Assembly (NCBI GenBank): GCA_900312665.1 | Contig: ONZQ02000008.1 | Location: 1-64,000 of the forward strand | Length of the DNA stretch: 64,000 bases | Source of the DNA: Cephalotrichum gorgonifer | Lineage: Eukaryota; Ascomycota; Sordariomycetes; Microascales; Microascaceae | Reading direction: 5' to 3' | In this document: positions 23,130-33,914 of the stretch, piece by piece | Numbering within the stretch: position 1 is the stretch's first letter | Layout of the letters: each line of letters starts with the position of its first letter | Position numbers and translations under genes: made by a program | Notes under the pieces: generated by a model | What the model was told of the DNA's origin: nothing | The model's database searches: none | The model's input: the letters and a program-made list of their open reading frames with translations, nothing else

Positions 23130-24119
23130 TTACACGTCCATCTGCCATGAGTATTCTAGGTCCTTCTTCATCTCCCTTCTGTTAAGCGCCCGGAAACGCT
23201 CGGATTCGAAGCCGTTGCTTCTGTCTACACCGTCCCACCGATACCCAGGCCTTATTCCGTAACGGTTTGGTGGAACAGGCCCGTTGTAAGACGGACGTCC
23301 CTTCTTTGCCTTCGAGGTGGCTGTACCTGCTTGTCCCCGGCGATCTCCCAGGAACTGCATCATGGGGTCATTCCATCTCTGCTGCTCCTTAAGTTCACGG
23401 TTCATTTCTGCATCTTCGACACCTCTGGCAAAGGGCATAAGCTTCGCGTCTTCAAGCGCCTCTCTCCGCTTCTGCGCCTCTTCCTTCTGTGTATCTCCCT
23501 TCAGCGCATCCTTAGCAAGTCGCTCCTTCTCCGCCGCCTCGGCTGCAGCCCTCCTCGCCTGGGCGCGCCTCATTGATATGTCAATGCGGTTTCCTGCAGC
23601 ATCACGGTACGCAGTTTCTTCCTCTTTAGCGCCGCCATGTAACCGTTCGAATTCCTTGCGCTCTTCTCTCTTTCGCTTCTCCAGCTGAGCCGTGACGGCG
23701 GCGGCGCTTTGGAGGCCGGCATGCGTGCCATCGCCCATCATGACGACGGCGGAGCTATTTTCAACAGTAGGACCTTCATCGTCTGCCTGTCGGGAAGCCT
23801 CTTGCTCCGCGGCGGCAGATGCTATGATGGCGTTGGCAACGTCAGCATCCTCCCTGGAGGACGGCTCTTTAGCCGCGGCGCCTAGGGTCTTCCAGCTCGA
23901 TTTCTTGGCTTTCCGGAACTCTGCTGAGGTACCAGCTACCACAGCTGGCCCGTCCTCGTCCTCGTCCTGCTTGGCGGAGGCTCCAAACCCAGACTCGTCG
24001 TCCTCGGTGATAAGCAGGCCAACCTCGTTGCTGGGTTGCTTGCGCTTTCTTTTCTTCGTAGGCTTCGAATCGGCGACAAGATAACGCGTCGCTAGGTATG
24101 AGTCTAGGTCGGGTGCCAT
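23130..24119 (-). CDS. Pre-mRNA-splicing factor CWC26 (Bud13 family)
   Basis: Component of the RES complex (Bud13-Snu17-Pml1), which joins the activated spliceosome and promotes the first splicing step and retention of unspliced RNA. A single exon of 329 residues, similar in length to fungal homologues. The N-terminus has DLDSYLATRYL and a lysine/arginine block (KPTKKRKRKQPS). The middle is charged and Ala/Glu-rich. The Bud13 signature is at the C-terminus: NRYGIRPGYRWDGVDRSNGFE, then RFRALNRREMKKDLEYSWQMDV. The ATG at 24119 is immediately before the conserved N-terminal helix. It is divergent from TRS85. Confidence 0.93.
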   Translation of the reverse strand: MAPDLDSYLATRYLVADSKPTKKRKRKQPSNEVGLLITEDDESGFGASAKQDEDEDGPAVVAGTSAEFRKAKKSSWKTLGAAAKEPSSREDADVANAIIASAAAEQEASRQADDEGPTVENSSAVVMMGDGTHAGLQSAAAVTAQLEKRKREERKEFERLHGGAKEEETAYRDAAGNRIDISMRRAQARRAAAEAAEKERLAKDALKGDTQKEEAQKRREALEDAKLMPFARGVEDAEMNRELKEQQRWNDPMMQFLGDRRGQAGTATSKAKKGRPSYNGPVPPNRYGIRPGYRWDGVDRSNGFESERFRALNRREMKKDLEYSWQMDV

Positions 24120-24748
24120 GGTCGACGACAGTAGTGGATGCGGGTTTCGATGGTCGTCGGAGGATATTCGTCAAAGTACTGGAATAATATCGTCAGCATT
24201 TACTGATGTCGAGGACTAGCTAATATTTAGGTGATGGCGTGCATGCACGGTTGTAAGAGTACCTAGCGCTTACCTATGCATACTGCTTGTACCTGGGGGC
24301 TACCCCGATACATCACATTATGTCATATATGAATTCGCTGGCGGCCGCTCCCAAGCCAAGCATGAATAGCGTCACCAGTAACGACCCAACTCCACTGCGT
24401 TATCCGTCGAAGCGCCGCTCTCCCTCTAGACATTCCTAACTTCAGATGGCATAACGGGTCGACTGGTAAGTGCTACCTGGATAATTCCCTGCATTTTTGG
24501 TGAATTGGTAGCCTTTTGCTAACAACCCATGCCTGGCCTGGTGCTGCTCTATACGTAGATCTCGACCGAAATTATTGCGTCTTCTCGTCCAACCGACGGC
24601 GCCTTCGGCACATTTATGTTAGAGTCGGAGCCTGCTGGATATGCGGTATACTGGTAGGAAAGCTACTGGTATCACCACCAGCGCGTGAGGCGCCAACTAT
24701 CTCGGAAAGAAGCCGGCCGTACTAGACGGTCCGCCAACTTCGATCCTC
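24120..24748. other. Divergent promoter interval between BUD13 and TRS85
   Basis: This 629-bp interval holds no frame that resembles a protein. It presumably carries both promoters and 5' leaders; no specific element stands out. Confidence 0.45.
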
Positions 24749-27094
24749 ATGCAGCCCAACGACGATGGGTCTGTTGCCCAGTCCATACAGTCCTTGCCCT
24801 TAGCTGTCTCTGCTAAGAGATCTCCGAACACAACCAATACGAAGAAGTTTGCGACGAACATCAGCGACCTCCCATCGTCACCGCACTCCACCTTCCCCTC
24901 GAAGCGATCCCGCCGGTCCACCCCCTCCCTCTTCGCATCGACATCAACTCCGCCGGGGTCGCGGTCTATATCCCCTGCCGGCAGTCGGCCCCCTTCTCGG
25001 GCAGTATCAGGAGCTGGCCTCGACCGGGGGACACCCGGGTATGCCGGCGACCGTATGACCGATGACCCCGGGGCACCTATCAACCTCATTCGCCAATCCT
25101 TCGTCCCTCATGTCTGTGTTCTTGCTTCGGAGGATACGGATGTCTTAATCCGCGAAAAGGGCTTTGAAGCGGGGCTGTGGGAACTTCTACGCCCTTTTGG
25201 GGACCGCATTCATGGCAAGGTGACCATCAGGGATAGCAACGGGGCCAGTCGATCATGCGAGGACTTTTCAATACGCTTCGTTCGACTTGGAGAGGATGTT
25301 GAACTCCCTGATTCAACCGCAAGCGCATCGAGGCTTGGCCAAGCCAACAATGGTGCGGTGCCGAGTGCCACAAAGTCCAATTCACGGCTTCGGGACGCTG
25401 AAGCCGTTGTGGCCCGTCATCTGCAGTATGCCGAGGAATCCTCCCACGGCCTACCATACCAGGAGTCGTTGAACCGCCAAGGGTCTGGCGCTGATGCAAG
25501 CTCGCCATATTACTCTCTCTTCCTGCGCCGACTTCTATCCGGAATACCCTTGGCTCCACATGCAACGTTTGCCCACCCAGTTGCCTGTGTTATTGCGATC
25601 AGCTCGAGGAACAAGAACCCCATCGAGGAGTTGAGGAGGCTTTACGAAGAGACTAGCCAGGGGAAAAAGAAGCTCCCGGCATGGGTCGATGGCGAATACC
25701 TCCGGTACTATGTTCTTATCCATGACGAAGAGCACGATGATATAACAAGGTCCATGTCGCTTTTCGAGCAGATGAAGCGTCACCTCGGCTTGCACTGCCA
25801 CCTTCTTCGACTGAGGAGTACCCAATGCGCCGAAACGGACGACGACAGCATTGTCCTTCCGAAGAGTGCGTGGATAACATCTACCGAGGAGCTTGAAGCC
25901 ATCAGCCAGAGTGAGACCGACAACGATTTTGTTGATACGCCTACCTATATATTCGAACCGGATGCGACCGCCATTAGGACATTTATACGTGAGATGGTAA
26001 TACAATCCGTTATCCCGACTATGGAGCGCAATGTTGCAATGTGGAATGAAAACGTCGCGTCGCGTCGCCGGGGGATCACCGGACGACTGGTGACATTTTC
26101 AAGGAGGTGGGCGGGCTTCAGTGGCACCTCTAAGTCGTCTAGCTCGCCGGGGAGTGGCACTTCAAATGACTACAATATGCTGGGATTTTATCGGCCCGAG
26201 ACACCAGAGGGCACTCTCAGGAAGCTTGCGGATTTCGCCTTTATGCTCAGAGATTACAAGCTCGCACACTCGACGTACGACCTCATCCGGGCGGACTTTC
26301 AAGAGGCCAAAGCCTGGAAACATCACGCTGCGGCAAACGAGATGGCCGCCATCAGCCTATTAATGATACCGCAGCACCTAACCTCGAAGTCGCGACTCGA
26401 GACGATTGGCCAAATGCTGGAGGCGGCCTTCTATTCCTACCACTCGAGGTGTAGCGACCCATGTGGGGCGCTGCGGTCGGTGGCCCTCGGCGCGGAACTC
26501 CTCAAACTCCGGGGGGACCTCTGCATCGACGACGCGGCGAGGTGGGGCATTCGGCTCATCGACTCCAAGATTCCGGGGCTCGTTGCCGATGCTCTCCTGA
26601 AGGAGCGGGTCGCCGCCTATTACGCGGCTAAGCAGGGAATGGGGAGCCACCCCTACGGCAGGCGACGGAGGAAGGCGGCGATATGGAACGTACTCGGCGC
26701 TGAGGCGTGGGTTGCTCAGGACATACTCTTACAGGCGCAAAGGTGCCTCGACGACGCGCAGACGGTATACTCAGGCGAGGCGGGAGAGGGCAGCATCTCG
26801 AAGTTCACGTCCGCGAAAGACTTCACCGATCGCCTTCAACAGCACCTGACGGAGAGGCTAGAATCCACCCGCATGAATGGTGGCATTGACTCCGGAGCGG
26901 GTACCCCCGTGCAAGAGGTTGATGAAGAGAGCGAAGCACTGGATCTTCCGATACGCCGGGCAAGGGGAAACACCCTCACATCTGCTGCGGCTGGGACTAC
27001 TACTCTGGAAACGGCGCCTCTAAGAGATGCCGTAGAGCCTGGTACCGGCGAGGAGACGTTCAACGGCGGGCAAGCTCAGGGTGGTTTTGACTAA
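24749..27094 (+). CDS. TRAPPIII complex subunit Trs85 (TRAPPC8-like)
   Basis: Subunit that defines the TRAPPIII tethering complex, an exchange-factor assembly for Ypt1/Rab1 acting in autophagosome formation and early secretory traffic. A single exon of 781 residues. The first 95 residues are Ser/Pro-rich and probably disordered. The Trs85 domain starts with INLIRQSFVPHVCVLASEDTD and GLWELLRPFGDRIHGKVTIRD. Further family features are YYSLFLRRLLSGIPLAPHATF, FIREMVIQSVIPTMERNVAMWNE and YRPETPEGTLRKLADFAFMLRDY, followed by a TPR-like helical stretch. The C-terminal 60 residues are variable. The start at 24749 is the first in-frame ATG. Confidence 0.93.
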   Translation: MQPNDDGSVAQSIQSLPLAVSAKRSPNTTNTKKFATNISDLPSSPHSTFPSKRSRRSTPSLFASTSTPPGSRSISPAGSRPPSRAVSGAGLDRGTPGYAGDRMTDDPGAPINLIRQSFVPHVCVLASEDTDVLIREKGFEAGLWELLRPFGDRIHGKVTIRDSNGASRSCEDFSIRFVRLGEDVELPDSTASASRLGQANNGAVPSATKSNSRLRDAEAVVARHLQYAEESSHGLPYQESLNRQGSGADASSPYYSLFLRRLLSGIPLAPHATFAHPVACVIAISSRNKNPIEELRRLYEETSQGKKKLPAWVDGEYLRYYVLIHDEEHDDITRSMSLFEQMKRHLGLHCHLLRLRSTQCAETDDDSIVLPKSAWITSTEELEAISQSETDNDFVDTPTYIFEPDATAIRTFIREMVIQSVIPTMERNVAMWNENVASRRRGITGRLVTFSRRWAGFSGTSKSSSSPGSGTSNDYNMLGFYRPETPEGTLRKLADFAFMLRDYKLAHSTYDLIRADFQEAKAWKHHAAANEMAAISLLMIPQHLTSKSRLETIGQMLEAAFYSYHSRCSDPCGALRSVALGAELLKLRGDLCIDDAARWGIRLIDSKIPGLVADALLKERVAAYYAAKQGMGSHPYGRRRRKAAIWNVLGAEAWVAQDILLQAQRCLDDAQTVYSGEAGEGSISKFTSAKDFTDRLQQHLTERLESTRMNGGIDSGAGTPVQEVDEESEALDLPIRRARGNTLTSAAAGTTTLETAPLRDAVEPGTGEETFNGGQAQGGFD

Positions 27095-27428
27095 AAGAGC
27101 CATGAGTATACTCTTGGAAGACCCGCCAGGATACCCCTGATGGACAACGCAGTAGATAGACCGTCTTGTCGCTTAGATAGGGAGAATTCAGATTATAATT
27201 ACTACAAAAAATGTGTACTGATTCCTATTTTTTCAACTTCCACTTCGCCAAGTTTACCGAATTAGATCGCGCAAATAACGCTGAAGAGACCACGGCCAAG
27301 CTCACTAGCCCATGGGTTTGCAATCTTCAGTCAAGTTGCTCGGGAATATGTTTGTTTGAAGGGCGCTCACTAGTGGTGGCATAGGGTGTAGAGGTGGTGG
27401 GTAGGTGGTGCGGGTGAGTATTTCCTGT

Positions 27429-29365
27429 CTACACTTCGAAAGGCGTGGAATCCTTGAAGATGAGGTGAGGCTTTCTCTTGGCGAGGTCGAGGATCGTTTC
27501 GGCAAATACGCCATTGCACCCTGTCGGATAGGAGTCAGCGGGTGATCTCATCAGTTTCTACACGGGATTGACCTTGTACTTACATGCGAACCAGCTTCCT
27601 TTAGATGAAAGGGAGAATTTGTCAGGTAACCTGCGATTCGAAGTGGTTTGGGTAGGGCGGTGGAAGGGGTAAAGGAGGGGGCTAAGATAAAAAAAAAGGG
27701 GGGGGGGATAGCTCACTTGTATACGATGAAATATGGTTGACGTCGACACTCTCATGCATCAAGCCCAGGGGAGCGGAGTCCAGAACCAGTTTGAGACATT
27801 CCTTGATCTCATCGTCATCATCGGCTGTCTGAATCTGCATCAACAGACTCATTGGCCAGGCGTAGGTTAAACCGATATGTGGACCTACGCAACCGGTTAA
27901 CGCTTATGCACACACGGACTACCACCAAGATAGTTTACCTCCAATGCCCCTGAAGTCGGAGCCCGTGAGATAGTACGGATTTGACGCCTTGGAGAGAAGC
28001 ATGCGACGGGTGTTCTGGTACACCTGATTCTCTTTCTCCAGGAAGCCCATCCGAGGTAGGGCAAGCAAGGATGGGTAGTTGGCGTCATCCATGAGAATGT
28101 GAGACCCGTACCCGTCGACCTCAAAGGCGAACACATCCCCGAACTGGCGATGTTTCACAATGCCATGCTCCCACACGCCATCGGAAATCCGCTTGCTCCA
28201 GTCTAGGACGGTTTTGGACAGGTCGGCCTTTCCGACCTTCTGGAGCATATTTCCGGTTCTCTTCAGCTCTACCGCAATCATAGCATTCGCGGGGATAAAG
28301 AAGCCGAGAATGGTGGCGTCGTCACTCGGCCGGAAGGCGGATCGGATGAGGTTTGTGCCGTTGTTCAGCGGATTCCCGATGCCTTTCAGGCTCAAGGTCT
28401 CGGTGCCGGCTTCGGTCAAGCGCTGAAATGTGTATTCGTTCGTCACGTACTTTCCCGTCTCGGGGTCGAATGTCGACCTAGACTGTTGCTCGAGCACCTC
28501 GAGTAGAGTCTCAAGGGCGGTGGTCCACCTCGAATGGAGGAAATCCGTGGAGCCGGTATGCTCGTAGAAGTCGTTCGCGAGGGCGAGGAAGTGCGCGAGG
28601 GAATCTAGCTCATACTTGCACTCGAATACAGAGGTAGGCTCGTACATGGGGTGGACGACGTCTTTCTGGTTGTTTGTGGCTGGTGGCAGATTGGTAATGG
28701 GCGGTGGCTGGAAGGCATTGCAGTACGGGGACTCGATGAGGTACTCTGCCTGGGTGTTGATGGCACCGACTAGGAGTGTATGGATGGCCGGGTCCAATTT
28801 TGCCAGGGCGTGATACGGCGATAGTTGGTTCGTAGAGTCTCGCAGCCACTCGGCGTTGATGTCTCCGGTGATGACGAACGACTGTGGCCCTTCCCACTTC
28901 CCGTCATTTCTGAATCCGCGGTCGCCAGTGTCGATGAACCTGATGGATTTCCCGTCCGTGTGGAACTTGATAGTGGTGTCCGTGGTGGAAGGGAAGGTGT
29001 TCTCGAACAATCGCGCAAGGTCGAGGTCTTTCATCCTCGAGGTAACATCGTGGATCACCTTCTCGATGGCATCGGAGCGAAACGTCCGGCATTCCTCGGC
29101 TGGCCTCTGGAACGGTAGACGACGTGGGCCTTCGCTAAGAGGGGGGCTGGTAAAGAATGGAGTTAGCGGCAGGGACATAGATGCATGTAGTGAGTGGGTA
29201 GGTGGACGGAAGATGATACTGTGGATGCTTGGAGTATGAGGCATAGTTTGGGCAGGCGTCACCATCCAACGGGTCCTGCGTGTCGGTGCCAACAGCCGCA
29301 GCCGCCCAGAGTGTAGTAGATAGCAACGGCAGGAATGCCCCCCATGTTAAAGCTCGTACGGCCAT
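27429..29365 (-). CDS. Glycoside hydrolase family 125 exo-alpha-1,6-mannosidase (Mug157-like)
   Basis: Predicted secretory-pathway enzyme that removes alpha-1,6-linked mannose. Exons: 29220-29365, 27939-29146, 27717-27884, 27584-27598 and 27429-27520, 542 residues. Residues 1-25 form a signal peptide (MAVRALTWGAFLPLLSTTLW...). GH125 (DUF1237) features are RCF/IDTGDRGFRNDG-like text near residue 120, SFVITGDINAEWLRDSTNQLSPY, VHPMYEPTSVFECKYELDSLA, AFRPSDDATILGFFIPANAM, DDANYPSLLALPRMGF and YYLTGSDFRGIGGPHIGLTYAWPMS. The end reads HESVDVNHISSYT, then a 15-nt exon coding for most of RSWFAW, then CNGVFAETILDLA and a short tail. The microexon is supported by phase on both sides and by the conserved motif it restores. 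The intron before it carries an A9G10 run. Confidence 0.93.
27689..27707. repeat. A9G10 homopolymer pair in a GH125 intron
   Basis: Nine A followed by ten G on the plus strand (C10T9 in the transcript), close to the 5' splice site of the 118-nt intron that precedes the 15-nt exon of the mannosidase gene. The tract is likely length-variable. Confidence 0.8.
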
Positions 29366-29980
29366 TCCGAATTCAGGGAGAACTGAGGAAAAGGCGATTG
29401 AGAGCGTCGGTTGTATAACCAACCTGGCGAGCTGGTTCTTGCGATGGTCGTGCCCGGATGACTGGCCTTGACTAGTCAGCACACACTCGGCACGTTATAT
29501 CATGCTCCTAGGCTCGGCCTTCTAGCAGGACACGCGGCCATGAAAAGTCAATTGGCGGGCGTTGATAAGTATAATATGCAAGGTGTAAGTGCGAGGAAGA
29601 GCAGGGAATGATGGGGGGAGGTTAAACCACCGAGCTTGCCCCGCCGCGTTACTACCTTAACGCAGGTACCGCGTGGGGTAGTACAGTGGGGAAGACGCGC
29701 GCGAATGACGCTAGAACGACCTGAACTTAAATGCTAGGAGGTTACTTGTACAAGCCCCACCGAGTGTTATTAATGTTGGACCATATCAAAGTCTCAGAGG
29801 GCTCGGGCTCGGTGTGTTTGTTACATGTGCGACTGGCTGCCCGTCATATTGCTTGTTTGCTCAGGGGGCGAAACTCGTCCTGACGAAGCACCAACACAAA
29901 AAAGTAAACAATGGTCTATATTTTATTTTCTAGCTAGTCTAGTCTTGCTTTGTAGCCAATAGAGGTTGTACCCTCTACCT
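29366..29980. other. Intergenic between GH125 and aminotransferase
   Basis: This should contain the mannosidase promoter and the aminotransferase 3' UTR, both genes lying on the minus strand. A palindromic TTACTTGTACAAG word occurs near 29744. No coding signal. Confidence 0.4.
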
Positions 29981-31478
29981 TTACGACTTAGATTCTTGAC
30001 TCGGACATCCCACCCCTAGCTGCTCGAGATGAAACCTCAATACGCTTCCCAGTCTTCGAACCCCCTCGACGATTGCCTCTTCGGGTTCCCACGAGAAGGA
30101 TAGACGGATGTGGTTTCTAAACGGTGCCGACTGTTCGTCTCCGTACACCTCGAACATCTTCCCGTGACCAATGACCAGGTTCTCCTCCCTTTTTGCGTAC
30201 TCCGCGATAGCTTCCGAATCGAGGGATTCGGGTAAGGAGCACCATACAAAGTAACCCCCATAAACGTCCGATCCTTCACGGCCCGTGTCACAGGTAACGC
30301 CTAGTGGCATGATAAGTTTCTCCAAGGCGTCCAAGAGCAGCGTGTGGCGTCGTTGGAGGGCGGGGATGATCACGGTGTGCACATGGGAGTCTATCGTTCC
30401 ATCTTGCAGCAGCTTGCACATCAAAGTCGCCCCGAATTGGCCGGGCGACCCGCCGGACCTGGTTGAGCCCGTCTGCGAGAGACCATACGCAAAGGCCGGC
30501 GTCCCTTCGGCCCAGCCAGTCCGCATACCCGGTGCGACTATCTTGCTAAACGAGCCGTTGCTCATAGCGTGCCCAAAGTGACGAGGGTCGTCATCCGTAG
30601 GACCGAGGGCAATATCAATGTCGCAGAGCCTTGGTAGTGGTGTGACGGGTGACGGGTGTATGGGTGCGCCTCGATGACGGGAGACGGGCCACTGCAGTGC
30701 GTCGTACACATCATCGCTAATGATCAAGGCATCGTGCTTTCGAGCCAGATGCACCAGTTCGGTTCTCCTCTTCAAACCCATCGTCTTCCCGGACGGGTTC
30801 GAAGAAGTGGGCACGACATAGATTACATGCCGATATATCTTGCTTGTCTTGGGGTTTTTGTATCTCTGCGAAAGGTCAGTTGGATCCTGCCCACCTTTTC
30901 TCGAGGTTTGGGGTGGGAGAGCTCCCTCGGGACCGACAGTCAACGGCCTGGGGGGCGATACGCTGACTGGGGTCCCCAAAGCAACCGGCATCGGCACTCA
31001 CTGGTTGACCAGGGAAGCTGTCCAAATCCATCGCTTGAAGCTGGCTGCCGAGATAGTCAACGTCAATGCCCTCGGCGTCCTCCGGAATGGCCCGCATCCT
31101 CCCCGAGAATCCGGAGTCTTCGAAGATGGGACAGGCTAGGTAGTAGCAGGGGGCGACCATCCAGATAGCTTGAGTATAATGCGGGTCCGTGAAAGTCTGT
31201 AAAACGCGGGCGAGGTTTTGACTGGCCCCGCCGGATATGCAGATTCTGGATGGATCAGGAGGAACTTGGTACATTTTCCCAAGCCAGCGAGCCAGCTCTA
31301 CCCGCAGACCTTCCGGGCCAGGATCGGGTCCATATTGAAGTGCGGGGACGAACACTTCGGGATCTGAAAGAAGCTCACGGGAGGCTCTTTGGAGATGGTC
31401 AGTAGGCAGGAGGTCGGGAGCCGGCCAACCCCTCAGCAGATTGATGGGGGCCTTTTGAGACCTTTCTGCGTCGCCCAT
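29981..31478 (-). CDS. PLP-dependent aminotransferase class I/II
   Basis: Fold-type I aminotransferase, probably on an amino acid such as 2-aminoadipate, an aromatic or a branched-chain substrate; specificity is not readable. Exons: 31002-31478 and 29981-30865, 453 residues. Features are INLLRGWPAPDLLPTDHL, LQYGPDPGPEGLRVELARWL, ISGGASQNLARVLQTFTDP (cofactor phosphate and ring site), YVVPTSSNPSGKTMGLKRR, ALIISDDVYDALQW (Asp and Tyr of the PLP pocket), SNGSFSKIVAPGMRTGW with the Schiff-base lysine near residue 265, and IRLSFSWEPEEAIVEG with the carboxylate-binding arginine. The frame continues two codons further upstream only through a GTG, so the ATG at 31478 is taken. Closest in layout to fungal 2-aminoadipate/Aro8-type enzymes (inference). 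Confidence 0.9.
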
Positions 31479-31685
31479 CGTCACGTCACGTAGTCAGGTT
31501 AGTCCTGTGAGAACGGTGATGAATTCAAGGTGGCTTTCTCCACATAGTGACGAGCAACAAATATTCATACAAAAGCAGCGCGCAATAATAGTGAGTGGCG
31601 CAATAGCGCAACCCCGATACAGCGTTACCCCGAATCTTGCAATTGTCACTAGCTCGATGTGCATCTGATTCCCAAAAACGCGCCC

Positions 31686-33378
31686 CTATTTTTTCGCGAA
31701 GAATGACATTATACTTCCTTGTCCCTTGGGTGCCGGTTTCTTCGCTTTAGTAGACCCGCTGCCTGTGCTAGGAATCGTCGGCGTGGTAGCCTTCTGTGGC
31801 TGCGGAGCTGCTTCGTCCTCGGAGAAAGATTCCCAAACTGTTTCCCGTGCCGTGACTGTAAGGGGAGCGAGCGAAGCAAGACAGGTTAGTTACCGTGGAG
31901 AGTCGATGACCGAAAAAAAGGACTTAACATTGCAACCACTTACCAAGATAACCATCTTCGTCTTCAATCTGCCTCTTCTTGATGACCTTCCTCTTCCCCC
32001 TTCTTCGTCCACTACCAACACTGGATATCACCTCGGTAGCCTGCGAATTATCCTGTCCATGCTCTCCTTTCTCCGTCGCTCCCTTGGATTCTGCTTCTCC
32101 TAGGTCTTGCGGAGACTCCTCGGGTACTTCTTCAGGTGAGCTAGGAGCTGCTTCCGCCTCGCTTTCATCCTCTTCCATCATGCGAGTAAGTTCAGCCTTT
32201 CGTTCCTCGCGAGCCTTTCGTGCAGCAGCGCTCTCGCTAGGAGCTTTCGGCGGTGGTAGAACCGCGGGATGGTCTTCCTCCCCCTCATCGTCATCAGATT
32301 CCATAGCTGATGAAGGTGCTTTCGCCTTTGGACTTTGTGCTCGCTGTGGCGTTGGCTTTGGCCTCGTCTCCTGCTTGGAAGCGGCTGCTTTGGCGAACGA
32401 CTGCATTATCCCTCCGCTACGAGGCTTTACCCCACTGGATACGGGCTTCTCCTTGGAGGGTGCCGAGATGCCCGAGGTGCCTTGGGAGCTTGATGGCGAG
32501 TCGGCCGCCTTGTTCTTGGCCTGAGGGATGGATGGTGCCTTAGTGGGCACCGGCTTTTGAGGCGGAGGTTGTGTTTTAGCCGAGGTACCTGTCATGGTCG
32601 GGCTGGGCCCCTTGCGCTCCTTCCGCCTCATGCGTGAGTTATATATGCCACCATGACCCTCTGCCTGGCTGGAGGAGCCAGAGTTGTTCGAGTATTCCGC
32701 CAGTTGATGATTGGCATCAGAAAGCAATTGTAGGTCCTGAAGGGTAGTCAGTGAGACTGCTGATGAAACACAGGACATAGAGAAATCTGGGCTTTGCTAG
32801 AGAAAACGGTACCTTAGTCGGGTGAGGGCCTAAGCTGAAGATTTGAACGGACAGAACTGTCTTGTACAAAGCAAGGGTCTCTGGTAGAACGGGGTCAGTA
32901 AGTACGGGTTTCGTTGTCAATGTCAATGCTTGCTTACCCTTCAGTTTGTCTTCTTGGACTAGCGTAAGAGTAAGAGTGCGAGTGGGCTCCGGCAACGGTT
33001 CTGCATCCACTGAACTGGACATCTCAACATCATCGTCATCGTTCACCTCATCTTCGGTCTTTTCGCCATAGACGAGATATGTTGCATGCACACTATTGGG
33101 CGTCTGGCTGTTCTGGGATTCATGAAAGGCAAATAGCATACTACCAACGGGTCAGCAAATTGCCTAGGTCACCGGCGTGCTGGACGGCCCCAGGACATAC
33201 TGCTTGGCCTTGTTTACATGAACTTTCAAGGCCCGACTTAGCAGGCGGTATGTGACCTAGAAATATTTAGCTCGTCGGGATTTCGAGAGCAAATTCTAAG
33301 GAGTTTTTAGCGGGTGAGAAATACCAGCTTTCCTTCCGAGAGGATCTCGGCCGCCAGGAATTTCTTGTAGTCGTTCAT
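31686..33378 (-). CDS. DNA polymerase delta subunit 3 (Pol32/Cdc27/POLD3)
   Basis: Accessory subunit of DNA polymerase delta that bridges the core to PCNA and supports lagging-strand, translesion and break-induced synthesis. Exons: 33325-33378, 33201-33256, 32938-33140, 32813-32880, 31944-32736 and 31686-31855, 447 residues. The N-terminal winged-helix region starts MNDYKKFLAAEILSEGKLVT and continues YRLLSRALKVHVNKAK, SVHATYLVYG and VQIFSLGPHPTKDLQLLSDAN, all Cdc27 features. The C-terminal half is a charged, Ser/Pro/Lys-rich linker. The final residues QGSIMSFFAKK are a canonical PCNA-interacting PIP box, present only if the last intron (31856-31943) is spliced as given. It is head-to-head with RAD18. 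Confidence 0.94.
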
Positions 33379-33914
33379 CGTGGGGTTGGGTCTCTCGAGC
33401 ATAAAAGATAGACGGAACTGTGGTCAATGGGGGGATCTCGATGGAGAAATGGATGATGAGGGGCACACAGGCGTTTCTCCCGAGGTTATATTCATGTGAA
33501 ATCCACTTCTCCCAATCGGCTTGCTGATCTGTTCAGCTGGCGAGTGGTGATAGTAGATGGGTATGTATTATGGGTGTTCTTAGCTCTTAGGATGCAGGAC
33601 GCCAGCATCCTTCCAGTAAAGCTATTAACGCGCTATCACGTGATGACGGCCTGTTTCGCGACAGAGCGGCTTCTAGTGCTAAAAAAATGTTGCAGAGGGC
33701 CATACTGACGTAGTCTCGGACAGTTATCCATCTCTAACGCGCCTCCCCTCTTTCAGACGCGTCAGACTTCCCCCTAGAGCTCACCCGTCCATCCGAATCA
33801 CTTACAACCAAAACGACGACTCGAAACCTCCCTCCGATTCTCTCCGGGGCCCTTTCCGGGACAGCCTCTCAACATCCTGGACCATAACTACTTCGGGAAG
33901 CACAGCTTCAAGGA
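33379..33914. promoter_or_regulatory. Shared POL32 / RAD18 divergent promoter with MCB-like elements
   Basis: A 536-bp interval separates the two start codons. It contains a full MluI cell-cycle box ACGCGT at 33757-33762, ACGCG cores at 33628-33632 and 33737-33741, TTTCGCG (inverse of CGCGAAA) at 33654-33660, and the palindrome ATCACGTGAT at 33635-33644. ACGCG and CGCGAAA words are known targets of MBF/SBF-type G1/S regulators in yeasts. Their function here is inferred from sequence and neighbours. Confidence 0.5.

Noticed and set aside
31479..31484. Two-codon upstream extension of the aminotransferase
   Set aside because: The putative start is GTG, while ATG at 31478 gives a normal N-terminus.
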